Notes under the pieces: generated by a model
Databases searched by the model: none
What the model was told of the DNA's origin: nothing
What the model saw: the letters and a program-made list of their open reading frames with translations, nothing else
Translations under genes and position numbers: made by a program
In this document: positions 1 through 11,070 of the stretch, one piece after another
Position numbering within the stretch: position 1 is the stretch's first letter
Layout: every line of letters starts with the position of its first letter
Source of the DNA: Xanthobacter sp. NM-25
Lineage (GTDB): Bacteria; Pseudomonadota; Alphaproteobacteria; Rhizobiales; Xanthobacteraceae
Assembly (NCBI RefSeq): GCF_022138605.1
Contig: NZ_JACBFS010000003.1
Location: 558,001-622,000, forward strand
DNA length: 64,000 bases
Direction of reading: 5' to 3'

Positions 1-58
1 TGTCGCCCGTGGTCGGACCGTAGAGGTCCGAATACTGCTGCCGTGAGATCTTGACCAT
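1..58 (-). CDS. ureC: Urease subunit alpha, N-terminal fragment (runs off left edge)
   Basis: Only the first 19 codons are in the window. They read M-V-K-I-S-R-Q-Q-Y, then S-D-L-Y-G-P-T-T-G-D, the conserved opening of urease alpha subunits. The start lies 34 bases downstream of the ureB stop on the same strand, the usual ureABC order. UreC carries the nickel active site that hydrolyses urea to ammonia and carbamate, but none of those residues lie in this fragment. The identification rests on the N-terminal signature and the position. Confidence 0.85.
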   Translation of the reverse strand, partial: MVKISRQQYSDLYGPTTGD

Positions 59-92
59 CTCAGCACTTCCTTCCGTGTATCAGGGCGGCGGA

Positions 93-503
93 TCAGGCCT
101 TGTTCTTGAAGCCGTAGCGGGTGACGCGCTCCATGGCGTCGGTCAGGCGGGGGCGGTAGTCCGCATAATTCTCGTCGCCCACCCAGCCGTTCACGAGGCC
201 GTTGAAGCCCACCACGCGCTGCTTGCCCTGGAAGGGCACGAGGACGACCTCCTTCTCGTCGCCGGGCTCGAAGCGCAGCGCGGTGGTCGCCGGAATGTTC
301 AGGCGCTTGCCGAAGGCCTGCTCGCGGTCGAACTCGAGCGCGGCATTGACCTCGAAGAAATGGAAATGCGAACCCACCTGGATCGGACGATCGCCGGTGT
401 TGCGCACCTTCAAGGTCGTCGTCGGATATCCGGCGTTGAGCTCGATGTCGTCGGAAGCCAGGACCAGTCCCCCGACTGGAACCTTCTTGCTGTCGTCAGC
501 CAT
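93..503 (-). CDS. ureB: Urease subunit beta
   Basis: A 136-residue protein with the urease beta hallmarks: the GxxxNAG-like opening (LASDDIELNAG), the block VGSHFHFFEVN, LNIPATTALRFEPGD, and the closing RPRLTDAMERVTRYGFK. It is a structural subunit of cytoplasmic urease and holds no metal itself. The ATG at 503 is preferred over an upstream in-frame ATG at 527 because a purine-rich AGGAAAGG sits 8-15 bases before it and the first residues (MADDSKK) then suit the family length. It lies between ureA and ureC in an evident operon. Confidence 0.93.
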   Translation of the reverse strand: MADDSKKVPVGGLVLASDDIELNAGYPTTTLKVRNTGDRPIQVGSHFHFFEVNAALEFDREQAFGKRLNIPATTALRFEPGDEKEVVLVPFQGKQRVVGFNGLVNGWVGDENYADYRPRLTDAMERVTRYGFKNKA

Positions 504-523
504 GGCGGAACCTTTCCTCGGAT

Positions 524-826
524 TCACTTGATGGGATCGTGGACGGTGACCAGCCGGCTGCCATCGGTGAAGACGGCTTCGACCTGCACATAGGGGATCA
601 TCTCGATCACCCCGTCCATCACGTCGTCATGGGTCACCGCCTTGCGGGCGAGCTCCATGACTTCTTCCACCGTCTTGCCCGCACGCGCGCCGTCCAGTGC
701 GGCAGCGGCGATGAGCGAGACGGTCTCCGGGTGGTTCAGCTTCAGGCCCTGCTCGCGTCGACGCTGCGCGACCTGTGCCATCATGTAGATCATCAACTTG
801 TCGATTTCGCGTGGGGTGAAATGCAT
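524..826 (-). CDS. ureA: Urease subunit gamma
   Basis: A 100-residue protein matching urease gamma throughout: MHFTPREIDKL at the start, then LNHPETVSLIAAA, GARAGKTVEEVM, and ending VTVHDPIK. It is the small structural subunit of the (ABC)3 urease and the first gene of this operon. Two in-frame ATGs are two codons apart (832 and 826). The second is chosen because AAGGAG stands at proper spacing before it and family members begin MHFTPRE. ureB begins 20 bases after the stop. No ureD or urea-transport gene lies upstream, where an unassigned 0.8-kb gap begins. Confidence 0.95.
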   Translation of the reverse strand: MHFTPREIDKLMIYMMAQVAQRRREQGLKLNHPETVSLIAAAALDGARAGKTVEEVMELARKAVTHDDVMDGVIEMIPYVQVEAVFTDGSRLVTVHDPIK

Positions 827-1648
827 CTGCATTCTCCTTTCGTGAAGAGGAAGTATTCTTTATTTCTACAGACCCGGCCGCCTCCCGCGACTGGCTTCTC
901 TAGTTCGCCGATCGGAATGGCATGGCACCGCCCGGCCGCGCGATGGCGCCGCCCGTCGGCTGGATTCGATGGTCCGCGGTGATCCCGGGCGCCGTCGCCT
1001 CGGATCATAGACCTCTACAGCCCGACCGGTGACGTGGCGATGTCGCAGAAGGCGGATGGACCCGCCATGCGGTGCTGCCGTCCCCAACCTTTGTGCGTTA
1101 ATACAATCTAAGATTGATAACGTGCCAAACCGCGTCTTGTAACGCGCAAGCGAGGCGCGCGCATGTCCGTGCCGCTGGAATGTGACAAACTGTTGTCGCA
1201 ATGAGAGTTCCGCGAATGCCGATGTCCCACTCAAGGGGGCGAGAGGCGCGGGGCGGTACGTCGCGTGGCGGCGGCTCATATCACTGCAACTCCGTACAAC
1301 GCCCCAACTGGGGAACCGCGGTGACACGCCGACGGCGAAGTCCGGCAGGCGCCGACTCTTCGCTCGCCTTATGAAGGTAGTTTAATGCGGCAGGGCTGGT
1401 CCGCAATATCCTAAATGAGAGAGTACCCTTGAAGTTGTAAGGGGTTCGGGCGGGATGGGGTCAGCGCGGCTGCCAGACGTGGGCGCGCGGTGCTGCGCCC
1501 GGAAGAGGTGGAGCCGGTGCGCGGCCTCCGCCGCCGGCGCGGCGATCGCGCCGAGGGCTGCGGCGGGTGCGCAGGCGCCGCTGCCGGCGCTAGGAATCCA
1601 CAGGCAACGGATCTATGGTGCGGCGCCTTTCCAGCCGATCGTTGTTCC
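827..1648. other. Intergenic region between ureA and rsmB-like gene
   Basis: About 820 bases with no convincing gene. The open frames here are short, Arg/Pro-rich and look like GC-rich noise. The stretch must hold the urease promoter (leftward) and that of the methyltransferase gene (rightward). The only clear structure is a 13-bp palindrome at 1104-1116, listed separately. No confident -35/-10 pair was identified. Confidence 0.6.
1104..1116. promoter_or_regulatory. 13-bp palindrome, possible operator
   Basis: CAATCT-A-AGATTG is a perfect inverted repeat of 6-bp arms around one base, in an AT-rich patch inside the gap between ureA and the methyltransferase gene. Dyads of this sort are common regulator targets, but nothing here shows which protein would bind. 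It is about 280 bases from the ureA start and 530 from the next gene, so either promoter could use it. Confidence 0.3.
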
Positions 1649-2971
1649 GTGACCCCAGCCGCCCTTCTGCAAGCGACCCTTGATCTGTTGCATGACGTCG
1701 AGAACGTCGCCCGCCCTGCCGATGCCGTCGTCTCGGCCTGGTTTCGGACCCATCGCGACCTGAGCGACGAGGACCGGGGCCGCATCTCCGATCTTCTCTA
1801 TGCGCTGCTGCGCCATCGCGCGCGGCTGGGCTGGTGGTTGGCGCGCCACGGCCGCGCCGACACGCCGCGCCAGCGGCTGCTCGCCTGGCTGGTGCTGGAT
1901 GGGCGCAAGACGGCCGATCAGTTGCGTGGCCTGTTCACCGGCGGGACCTTCGCCCCCAGCGTCCTCACCGATCACGAGCGGGCGCTGGCGATCAAGCTGC
2001 AGGGCGGCTCCATCAATCACCCGTCCATGGCGGACGAGGTGCGCTATGAGTGCCCGGCCTGGGCCGTCGCGCCCCTGCGCGAGCGTTTCGGCGAGGACTT
2101 CGCCGCGGAAATGGCGGCCCTGCTGACGCCGCCGCCGCTCGATCTGCGGGTCAATCCGGTCAAGGCCACCCGGGCCGAGATGCTGGAAGCGCTGCGGCAT
2201 CTGGGCCTGCAGCCCGAGGCGTCTCACCTGGCGCCCTATGGCATCCGCCTCGATGCCCGCCTGTCGCTGGCTCGCCTGCCCATGCTGCATGCCGGAGCGG
2301 TGGAGATTCAGGACGAGGGCTCGCAGCTCGTCGCCATGCTGGTGGACGCGCGACCGGGAGAGCGGGTGGTGGACTTCTGCGCCGGCGCGGGGGGCAAGAC
2401 CCTCGCCATTGCCGCGCAGATGGCCAACAAGGGCCACGTCATCGCCTGCGACGTGCTGGAGAGCCGGCTGAAACGCGCGGCCGAGCGGTTCCGGCGGGCC
2501 GGCCTCCACAATATCGAAACCCGGCTCCTCGCCAGCGAAACCGACCGCTGGGTGAAGCGCCACAAGGGCACGTTCGACCGGGTGCTGGTGGACGCCCCGT
2601 GCAGCGGCACCGGCACCTGGCGGCGCAATCCCGATGCCCGTTGGCGCGAGGAAGGACAGGGCCTCGACAATCTGCTGGCGCTGCAGGGCCGCATTCTGGC
2701 CAGCGCGGCGCGGCTGGTGAAGCCCGGCGGGCGGCTGGTCTATGCCACCTGCTCGCTGCTGCCTGCGGAGAACGAGGCGCAGGTGGCGGCCTTCCTTGCC
2801 GCGCATCCTGCGTTCCATGCGGTTCCGCTGGCCGATGTCGCGCCGCACCTGACCTGCTCGGCGCATCCGGACTATCTGTCCCTGACCCCGGCGCGCCACG
2901 GCACCGATGGCTTCTTCGCCGCCGTGCTGGAGCGCGCGGCGGCGCCGGCCGAGGCGCCGCCAGCCCCCTAG
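1649..2971 (+). CDS. RsmB-type rRNA (cytosine-C5) methyltransferase
   Basis: A 440-residue SAM-dependent RNA m5C methyltransferase of the NOL1/NOP2/Sun family, most like RsmB (16S rRNA C967). The N-terminal part, about residues 1-140, fits the NusB-like helical domain. The catalytic part shows the SAM loop VVDFCAGAGGKT near 240, the motif IV DAPCSGTGTW with a cysteine near 317, and the motif VI ATCSLLPAENE with the nucleophilic cysteine near 367. The GTG at 1649 is taken as start because the frame upstream of it is Arg/Ala-rich without family likeness. Other members of the family (RsmF, YebU) cannot be fully excluded. Confidence 0.85.
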   Translation: MTPAALLQATLDLLHDVENVARPADAVVSAWFRTHRDLSDEDRGRISDLLYALLRHRARLGWWLARHGRADTPRQRLLAWLVLDGRKTADQLRGLFTGGTFAPSVLTDHERALAIKLQGGSINHPSMADEVRYECPAWAVAPLRERFGEDFAAEMAALLTPPPLDLRVNPVKATRAEMLEALRHLGLQPEASHLAPYGIRLDARLSLARLPMLHAGAVEIQDEGSQLVAMLVDARPGERVVDFCAGAGGKTLAIAAQMANKGHVIACDVLESRLKRAAERFRRAGLHNIETRLLASETDRWVKRHKGTFDRVLVDAPCSGTGTWRRNPDARWREEGQGLDNLLALQGRILASAARLVKPGGRLVYATCSLLPAENEAQVAAFLAAHPAFHAVPLADVAPHLTCSAHPDYLSLTPARHGTDGFFAAVLERAAAPAEAPPAP

Positions 2972-3039
2972 ACGCGGGTCGCCCGGGCCGCGCCTCACCC
3001 TTCACCTCCCGGTGCCCGACCGCTGGATGCGCCGTCGGA

Positions 3040-5109
<2,070 letters not shown>

Positions 5110-5249
5110 GGGCCCACGCATAAGGCCCCACTGTGGCGAATTCAACTCACGCTCTCGCGGGCGACGCGAGGAGCGATGCCCCCGGCCGGGCGGGTGACGC
5201 TCGGCCGGGGGGAAATGCAGGGCCCTCCGCCTCTGCGGGGAACGCGCCT

Positions 5250-8200
5250 CTAGAACCTGTAGTTCATCCCGAGCTTGAGGATCGAGAGGTCGAGCTCGCT
5301 CCGCAGGCGCCGGCCCACCACGTCCGGGTAGGTGGCGGGCGCGGTGGCGGAGGTGTGCATCACACCGGCGCGGGCGCCGGGGAAGAGCATCTCGCTCTCG
5401 CCGAAGCCGGCGAACAGGTAGTCCGCCTTCAGCGACCAGCCACCGCCCATGGCGTATTCGGCGCCGCCCCCCAGGGCGTAGCCCGTGCGGCTGGCGGAGG
5501 CGTGCTCGGTGAAGGCGGCCTCGGAGGTGGAGACGGCGGTGTAAAGGCTGGTCACGATGGCCCGGTACTGGGTGCGCTGCTGCTGCTGCTGCAGGAAGGC
5601 GGCACCGCCGGTGGCATAGACCATCAGCCGGTCGTTCACCGCATAGCCCAGGCGTGCGCGCAGGGTGGCGAGCCAGTCGATCTGGCCGGTCTGCACCGCC
5701 TCCACCGCCCGCATGCGATACATGTTGTTGGAGCAGCGGCAATCAATGCCCTCGGTGGCATAGGTGACCTCGGTGCCGGAAATCTCCGGCTTGGCGAGGT
5801 CCGCCTCGATGCCCACCACCACGCGGTTGGCGAACTGATGGTTCCACCCCGCCTGCACGCCGAAGGAGAAGCCCCGGGCATCGGTGTTCGGCGCCTCGTC
5901 TGCCGGATAGCCGCTGGCGGTGCCGTCCAGCGTGGTCATGCTGCCGCCGAAGCCGACGAAGTCGTAGCCCATGTGCGCGCCGGCATAGAAGCCCGACCAG
6001 TCGGCCACCCGGGCGACGTGCCCGGCCTTGGTGAACAGGGGTGGCAGCAGCGGCTGGTTGAAGTCCGATCCGCCGAACTTGCCGGTGGCGCCGATCCGGA
6101 AGGTCCGCCCCGGCCCGGGCTGAACCACCAGACTCAGCGGGTCCACGTAATAGGTGTCGGTGAGGTTCTCGATATTGGCCCATAGGGTGATGGTGTCGGA
6201 GACCTTCAGCTCGGCGAAGGTGTCCACCAGCCAGTAGGGATTCCAGTCCACCAGGGCGATCAGCGTCTGGGCGCCGCTCACCGGCGTGCCGTGGTCGGCG
6301 GCGCGGGGCCCCGTATAGGAGACGCGGCCGCCGATGGTGAGGGCATCGTTGAGGAACTTCTGGGAGGCGGTGAGCGACACCATGTATTGCGGGGGGATCT
6401 GGTTGGTGGCGTAATCCCCGGACAAGGTGGCGTTGCCGCAGGTGTCGGCGGTGGGACAGAATTCCACGTCGAGATAATAGTTCGCCGCCAGATCCAGGTT
6501 GAAGCCGTTGTTCTCATACCGCCCGGAGAACTCGAGGCCCGAGAATTTCGCGCGATCGATATTGAAGATCTGCAGGCCGGTATAGCTGTATCCGGCTGGC
6601 GCGGTGAAGCGGCTCATCTGTCGGGCGACGTAATTCTTGATGTCCCAGTTGAAATAGCCAAACTTGAACATGGCCTTGTCGCCGGCCGCCAGAACACCGT
6701 CCTTGATGACATTGATGCCGAGGTCCCAGTTGCTGGCTCGCTCGGGCTCCAGGGCGTCGTTGACGATGAGCGCGTAGGTCGCCAGCGTCTCGGTCAGGCT
6801 GGGCATGCGCAGGGCGTTGGAATAGTTCACATAGAGCTGCGTTCCGGTGAACGGCTCCACGGTCACACCCACGGAGGGACTGAAGCCGCCGTCGCTGCGG
6901 GTGGGCTGCGGGTTGGCGTTCAATGCGTTGCTGGGGGCGCTCAGATCCTCGGACCAGTATTGGGAATAGCGCAGGCCCGCGTTCAGCGTCAGCCACGACA
7001 GCGGCTTATAGGACAGCTTGCCGAATGCCGCCGCCTCCTGGCGATTTCCGTCGCGGCCGGCGATGCCGTTGAGGAGGTCGGTGTAGGCCGTCGGCGCGGT
7101 CTCCTCGCTCAGGAACGAGCCGCCGAAGGTCAGGTGCAGCTTACCGTAGCCGCCCAGCGACAGGTCGGACTGGTTGTTCGCGTCCGCACCCCACATGCGG
7201 GTGCTGCTGCCGACCCGATAGTCGAAGGGCAGGCCGTAGTCTTCCGGCTTGGCGGAGACGCCGCCGCGGATCGGCGTGCGCTGCTCGAGGTTGGTGTACC
7301 AGAGATTGGCGCGCAGGTTGATCAGGTCGTTGTCATCGGGATTCCAGCCATAGCGCGCGGTTCCCGAATCCAGCCTGATGCCGGAGGTCTGCGCCTGCTG
7401 GGTGGCCTGGCTGGTCTCGGAGGCGAAGCGCGAGGCCAGCACGTCACCGGCTTCACTGCGATAACCGATATAGCCGAGCTGCAGGCTCTGGCCGTTGTCG
7501 TCGCGAATGGTGCCCTTGGCGATGAACGATTGGGTGTCGAGCTGGGTGTTGAGGACCTGCTCGCCGGCACGATAGCTGGTGAGCCCGTTGTTGACGAAAT
7601 AGTTGGTATAGGTGCCGCTGAAGGTGGGCGGCAGACAGTATCCACTTGAATAGCAGAACAGCTTCGGGCCGGTGCCAACGGGTGCGGCGGAGGCGCCATT
7701 GGTGCCGGCGAAATAATTGCCCTGCTTGCGGTGGGCATAGCCCGCGAACAGGTCAAAATGCTCTTCTTTCCAGCCGGCCGCGACGCTGAATGATCCACTG
7801 GTGGGCTCAAGCGCGCCGGGCCGGTTCATGCCGTCCGCCGTGGCGATGGGCAGGAGATCCGGGTTGCCCACCGTGGGCTGCTGCCACAGATAGCCCCCGA
7901 GATTGCCGGCGATGGGCGCCGCCGTATTGGTGCCGAAGCCGCCTTTGACCACGATGCCGAATGTCTCGCCGGGCTTCACCACGTCGGCGGCTCCCAGCGT
8001 GCGCATGGAGACGGTGCCGGCGATGCCGCTGGAGGAGGCATCCGCCCCCTTCACGATGTCGATGCCGGCGAGCAGGTCGGGGTCCACATAGCTGCGGTTG
8101 GAAACGCCCTGATAGCCCTGATAGATATTGAGCCCGTTCTCCGAGCCGTCCACCGTCACCGCCACGCGGCCCATGCCCTGCATGCCGCGAATGTTCACGT

Positions 8201-8795
8201 CGATGGCGCCCGCGCCATTGCGGGCTTCGGCGGACATGACGCCCGGCGTGCCGCGAAAGATGTCGGCCGGGCTCGAGCCGCGAAACCGTTCGATGCTCTG
8301 TCCGGAGATGTAATCCACTGGACCGGGGGTCTCGAACGGCACAAGCGTGCGGGACACGGCGCCCGCCGCCACTTCCAGGGTGTCGAGGGCGATGGCGCCG
8401 TCCGCCGCGGCGGCTGGGCCGCCCGCCGCGCTGCCGGGCGCGGAGATCTGCACCGTCGTGGCATTGGGGAAGGTGAAGGACAGTCCGGATCCGCGCAGCA
8501 GCCGCGCGATGGCCTGCTCACGGGACATGGTGCCCGAAAGGCCGGGTGACGTTTTTCCGGAGGTGACCGTCGCGAGATAGGTCACCTGCAGTCCCGCCTG
8601 CCGTCCGAACAGCGCCAGCGCCTGGTCCAGCGGCCCCGCGGGCACGGAAAAAGCCACCTGTGTGGCGCCTTGGGCGAGCACCGGGCGCGGCTGCACCGCG
8701 GCGCCCAGCGCAAGTGTGGTTCCCATCATCCACATCGCAGCCAAAGTGCGGCCATTCCGATGGCGCGCCGCGCGCGTCCCGGCAAAAGTCTTCAT
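5250..8795 (-). CDS. TonB-dependent receptor with STN domain and fused C-terminal porin-like barrel
   Basis: A 1181-residue outer-membrane protein. Residues 1-42 are a signal peptide ending in VLAQ. Residues 47-115 are an STN signalling domain. The plug follows at about 150-270 (NIRGMQGMGRVAVTVDG, IDIVKGADASSSG) in the style of the hemoglobin/transferrin/lactoferrin receptor family. The barrel includes NALRMPSLTET, like the FRAP box of heme receptors. The receptor ends near 906 (PGPGRTFRIGATGKFGG) where such proteins normally stop. A further 270 residues begin WSGFYAGAHMGYDF and end LSILKLGMNYRF, a typical Omp25/RopB-like 8-strand barrel. FecR and ECF sigma genes lie just upstream, so surface signalling is likely. 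Heme or another iron source is the probable ligand. Confidence 0.85.
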   Translation of the reverse strand: MKTFAGTRAARHRNGRTLAAMWMMGTTLALGAAVQPRPVLAQGATQVAFSVPAGPLDQALALFGRQAGLQVTYLATVTSGKTSPGLSGTMSREQAIARLLRGSGLSFTFPNATTVQISAPGSAAGGPAAAADGAIALDTLEVAAGAVSRTLVPFETPGPVDYISGQSIERFRGSSPADIFRGTPGVMSAEARNGAGAIDVNIRGMQGMGRVAVTVDGSENGLNIYQGYQGVSNRSYVDPDLLAGIDIVKGADASSSGIAGTVSMRTLGAADVVKPGETFGIVVKGGFGTNTAAPIAGNLGGYLWQQPTVGNPDLLPIATADGMNRPGALEPTSGSFSVAAGWKEEHFDLFAGYAHRKQGNYFAGTNGASAAPVGTGPKLFCYSSGYCLPPTFSGTYTNYFVNNGLTSYRAGEQVLNTQLDTQSFIAKGTIRDDNGQSLQLGYIGYRSEAGDVLASRFASETSQATQQAQTSGIRLDSGTARYGWNPDDNDLINLRANLWYTNLEQRTPIRGGVSAKPEDYGLPFDYRVGSSTRMWGADANNQSDLSLGGYGKLHLTFGGSFLSEETAPTAYTDLLNGIAGRDGNRQEAAAFGKLSYKPLSWLTLNAGLRYSQYWSEDLSAPSNALNANPQPTRSDGGFSPSVGVTVEPFTGTQLYVNYSNALRMPSLTETLATYALIVNDALEPERASNWDLGINVIKDGVLAAGDKAMFKFGYFNWDIKNYVARQMSRFTAPAGYSYTGLQIFNIDRAKFSGLEFSGRYENNGFNLDLAANYYLDVEFCPTADTCGNATLSGDYATNQIPPQYMVSLTASQKFLNDALTIGGRVSYTGPRAADHGTPVSGAQTLIALVDWNPYWLVDTFAELKVSDTITLWANIENLTDTYYVDPLSLVVQPGPGRTFRIGATGKFGGSDFNQPLLPPLFTKAGHVARVADWSGFYAGAHMGYDFVGFGGSMTTLDGTASGYPADEAPNTDARGFSFGVQAGWNHQFANRVVVGIEADLAKPEISGTEVTYATEGIDCRCSNNMYRMRAVEAVQTGQIDWLATLRARLGYAVNDRLMVYATGGAAFLQQQQQRTQYRAIVTSLYTAVSTSEAAFTEHASASRTGYALGGGAEYAMGGGWSLKADYLFAGFGESEMLFPGARAGVMHTSATAPATYPDVVGRRLRSELDLSILKLGMNYRF

Positions 8796-8913
8796 GTTGA
8801 AACGGCTCCAAACTGCTCGTCTGGAGGGCCTGAAGCGCAGCTGTCTGTGCTTTCGGCCTCCTGAAGACTGTTACAGATCAGAGCATCTGTTTTTCTCTTT
8901 GGGTCAGCACTTT

Positions 8914-9855
8914 TTAGAAATACGAAACTACAGTGAGAAAGGATGCGATCTGCCGTACGCGGGCGCCGGTGGGCTGCACGGCTGCTTCCAGCGCCCGGAC
9001 CGGATCATTGAGATCGAAGATGCCGCTGATGCGCTCCTGGCCGATGAACGGGTCGGCCACCAGCACGCGCCCGGGGATCCATCGGGCGATGCGGGCGATG
9101 AGCGCCGTCGCCACCTCGCGCTGGGCGATCACCAGGTTGTCGCGCCACGCCGCGATCTGGCTCACGTCGCGCGTGCCCCGTTCCGGCCCGCTGCCGTCCG
9201 GGCCGAAGGACATCCATTCCCCGGCCGTCAACTGATCGGCCGGCGCGGCAGCCGTCGACACGGCGAGCGTGCCCCGATCCACCGCGACACTGAAAATGCT
9301 GGCTTCCAGGCCCGCCTCGAACGCTGTTTCGCGGGCGCTGGCCGTCACCGCTCCCGCCGCCACGCGGAACGGACGTTCGGTGTCGCGCGCGACGTCGAAG
9401 AAGGCCATGCCGGAGAGGAGCTCCACGCCCCGGCGCTCCGGCGAGAAGGCGAAGGCGAGGGCGCTGTCGGGACCGAGCGTGGCGGTGGTGCCGTCGGGCA
9501 GCGCCACCTTGCGCGTCTCCGCTGTTCCGGTGGCGACATCCGCTCGGGCGCGCGCGATCATGCCGGGCACAATGAGGCTTCCGGTGGCTCCGGCGCCTGC
9601 GGCGAGCAGTCCGCCCACCACCAGGTTGCGGCGGGACAGGCCCGAGCGTGCGCGTTGCGCTGCCCGCCGCTGCTCGGCAAGGATCTTCCCGCTCGCCCCA
9701 TGGATCCGCGCCACCCGCGTCCAGGCTTGCTCATGGGCGGCGCTGCGAGCACGCCAGAGGCGGATCACGTCGTCCACCACCGGGTTGTCGGGATCGTTCT
9801 GCAGCCGGATGACGAGCGCGATGGCCTCGTCGGTCAGCCGATCCGCCTCGCTCAT
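8914..9855 (-). CDS. FecR-type anti-sigma regulator
   Basis: A 313-residue transmembrane regulator that would relay ligand occupancy of the STN receptor to the ECF sigma factor encoded upstream. The N-terminal cytoplasmic region (DEAIALVIRLQNDP and the W-x-H pattern up to residue 55) matches the DUF4880 part. One membrane segment spans about 78-98, preceded by a twin arginine (S-R-R-N-L). The FecR domain follows (VALPDGTTATLGPDSAL), then a DUF4974-like tail that ends at residue 313. ATG 9855 is chosen for its GGGGGAGAG ribosome-binding site; an ATG at 9894 has none. It is co-directional with the sigma gene (100-base gap) and the receptor gene. Confidence 0.88.
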   Translation of the reverse strand: MSEADRLTDEAIALVIRLQNDPDNPVVDDVIRLWRARSAAHEQAWTRVARIHGASGKILAEQRRAAQRARSGLSRRNLVVGGLLAAGAGATGSLIVPGMIARARADVATGTAETRKVALPDGTTATLGPDSALAFAFSPERRGVELLSGMAFFDVARDTERPFRVAAGAVTASARETAFEAGLEASIFSVAVDRGTLAVSTAAAPADQLTAGEWMSFGPDGSGPERGTRDVSQIAAWRDNLVIAQREVATALIARIARWIPGRVLVADPFIGQERISGIFDLNDPVRALEAAVQPTGARVRQIASFLTVVSYF

Positions 9856-9955
9856 AAGCTCTCCCCCGGCCACGGGCTGGCTGTCCGCCTGCATGCGGCG
9901 CCGGTCCCCGTTGTGTTTACAATCGGGCGGCCACTTTTTTCACAGCGCCGGCGCG

Positions 9956-10456
9956 TCATGGCGCGTCCACGCGGGTCAGCAGGTGACGGTAGGCCTCGTG
10001 CACCAGCCCCCAGGTTCGCGAGACGGAAAGGCCCAGCGCATCGGCCACCTCCGCCAGGGTGCGCCCGTCGAGCCGGTGCATCTCGAACGCCAGCCGCGTG
10101 CGCTCGGGCAGTTCGTCGAGGGCGCGCCGGGTCTGCAGCAGGCATTGGCGGGAATAGACCACCCGTTCCGGTGAGGGGGCGGGATCGGCGATCCGCTGAA
10201 CCTCCTCTCCGGAAAGGTCGGTGAAGGCCACCAGGCGTTCCCGCCGACGCTGGTTGATGCTGAGGTTGCGGGAGACCTGATAGAGATAGGCGCGCGGATT
10301 GTGGTTGGCCTCCGCCTCCCCCGGCGGGGTGGCGAGCACGCGCAGGAAGGTATCCTGGGTGATGTCGGCAGCCGTCTCTGCACTGTGGCCGCGCCGCCGC
10401 AGGAAGCGTTCCAGCTCCCGGGCGTGGCGGACGAACAGCTTGTGCAGATCCCACAT
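9956..10456 (-). CDS. ECF (FecI-type) RNA polymerase sigma factor
   Basis: A 166-residue sigma-70 family protein. Region 2 is seen at about 5-75 (LFVRHARELERFLRRRG, AADITQDTFLRVL, NPRAYLYQVSRNLSINQRRR) and region 4 at about 105-160 (ALDELPERTRLAFEMHRLDGRTLAEVADALGLS). It would direct transcription of the downstream FecR/TonB receptor genes when the receptor binds its iron ligand. The frame is open far upstream, but that part runs through the tRNA fragment and lacks sigma features. ATG 10456 (MWDLHKLFV) gives the family length. It is the last chromosomal gene before the ICE boundary. Confidence 0.9.
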   Translation of the reverse strand: MWDLHKLFVRHARELERFLRRRGHSAETAADITQDTFLRVLATPPGEAEANHNPRAYLYQVSRNLSINQRRRERLVAFTDLSGEEVQRIADPAPSPERVVYSRQCLLQTRRALDELPERTRLAFEMHRLDGRTLAEVADALGLSVSRTWGLVHEAYRHLLTRVDAP

Positions 10457-10852
10457 CGGCGGCTCCGTGCGGCCCGGCGCGCCGCCGTGGCGCGCCCATT
10501 CCGCTCCCGCGGTCCGAGCGATGGCGCCGGCGATCCGGATCGCGCTGCGATCCGGCCCGGCTGCCGTCGGGGCCACGGCTGACGGCATCGGCCTGGCGCA
10601 GTGCCGTTCACAGTGCGCGGCCGGCTTCACCGTCCGTCGCCACGTCCGATCCGTCAGTCGCCAGCCTATAGGGGGAATGGAAATCTGCTGCAACAGCAAT
10701 GATTTATATGGATTCCAAGCTGCCTGGCCCATCGCCAGTGCCGCTTGCCCTCTCGCGCAAGCCGCGTCCACCGAACGACCGGTCCAGCGCGCCAGAACGC
10801 CATTGACGCCCGTTCGGGCGCCATCTCGATCTTCGATTGTCTTGAGAGAAAC

Positions 10853-10897
10853 TGGAGCGGGCGAAGGGATTCGAACCCTCGACCCCAACCTTGGCAA
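10853..10897 (-). other. ICE attachment site: 3' fragment of tRNA-Gly(GCC)
   Basis: On the minus strand this 45-base piece reads anticodon loop TTGCCAA, anticodon-stem 3' strand GGTTG, variable GGGTC, T arm GAGGG-TTCGAAT-CCCTT, acceptor strand CGCCCGC, discriminator T, and CCA. These are the 3' parts of alphaproteobacterial tRNA-Gly(GCC). The 5' half is missing: upstream of the loop the bases no longer pair with GGTTG. A 3' tRNA fragment abutting an integrase is the usual footprint of site-specific integration. The intact tRNA is expected at the other, unseen, end of the element. It is not a functional tRNA. Confidence 0.85.
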
Positions 10898-11070
10898 AAT
10901 TGGAGACAGGGTTATCCGGAGTTTTCCTCAGTTGGACTGACCTGTAAAAATCAATACTATTCAGTGGCTTATTGATATTGGCCTTTCTGGCATGGTATGA
11001 GATTTTCCGTCACGGTGGTCACCAGGTGGTCACCAACTTCGATGGCATCGACCTATCGAAAGGCACGGGA

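Noticed and set aside
866..1327. Possible gene upstream of ureA on the minus strand
   Set aside because: The frame is Arg/Ser/Pro-rich with no motif and overlaps equally poor frames on the other strand; it does not resemble ureD or a urea transporter.
10745..10975. Open frame through the tRNA fragment, translating to G-I-R-T-L-D-P-N-L-G-type peptide
   Set aside because: The peptide is a known artefact of reading across the T arm of a tRNA; the frame has no ribosome-binding site and spans the integration boundary.
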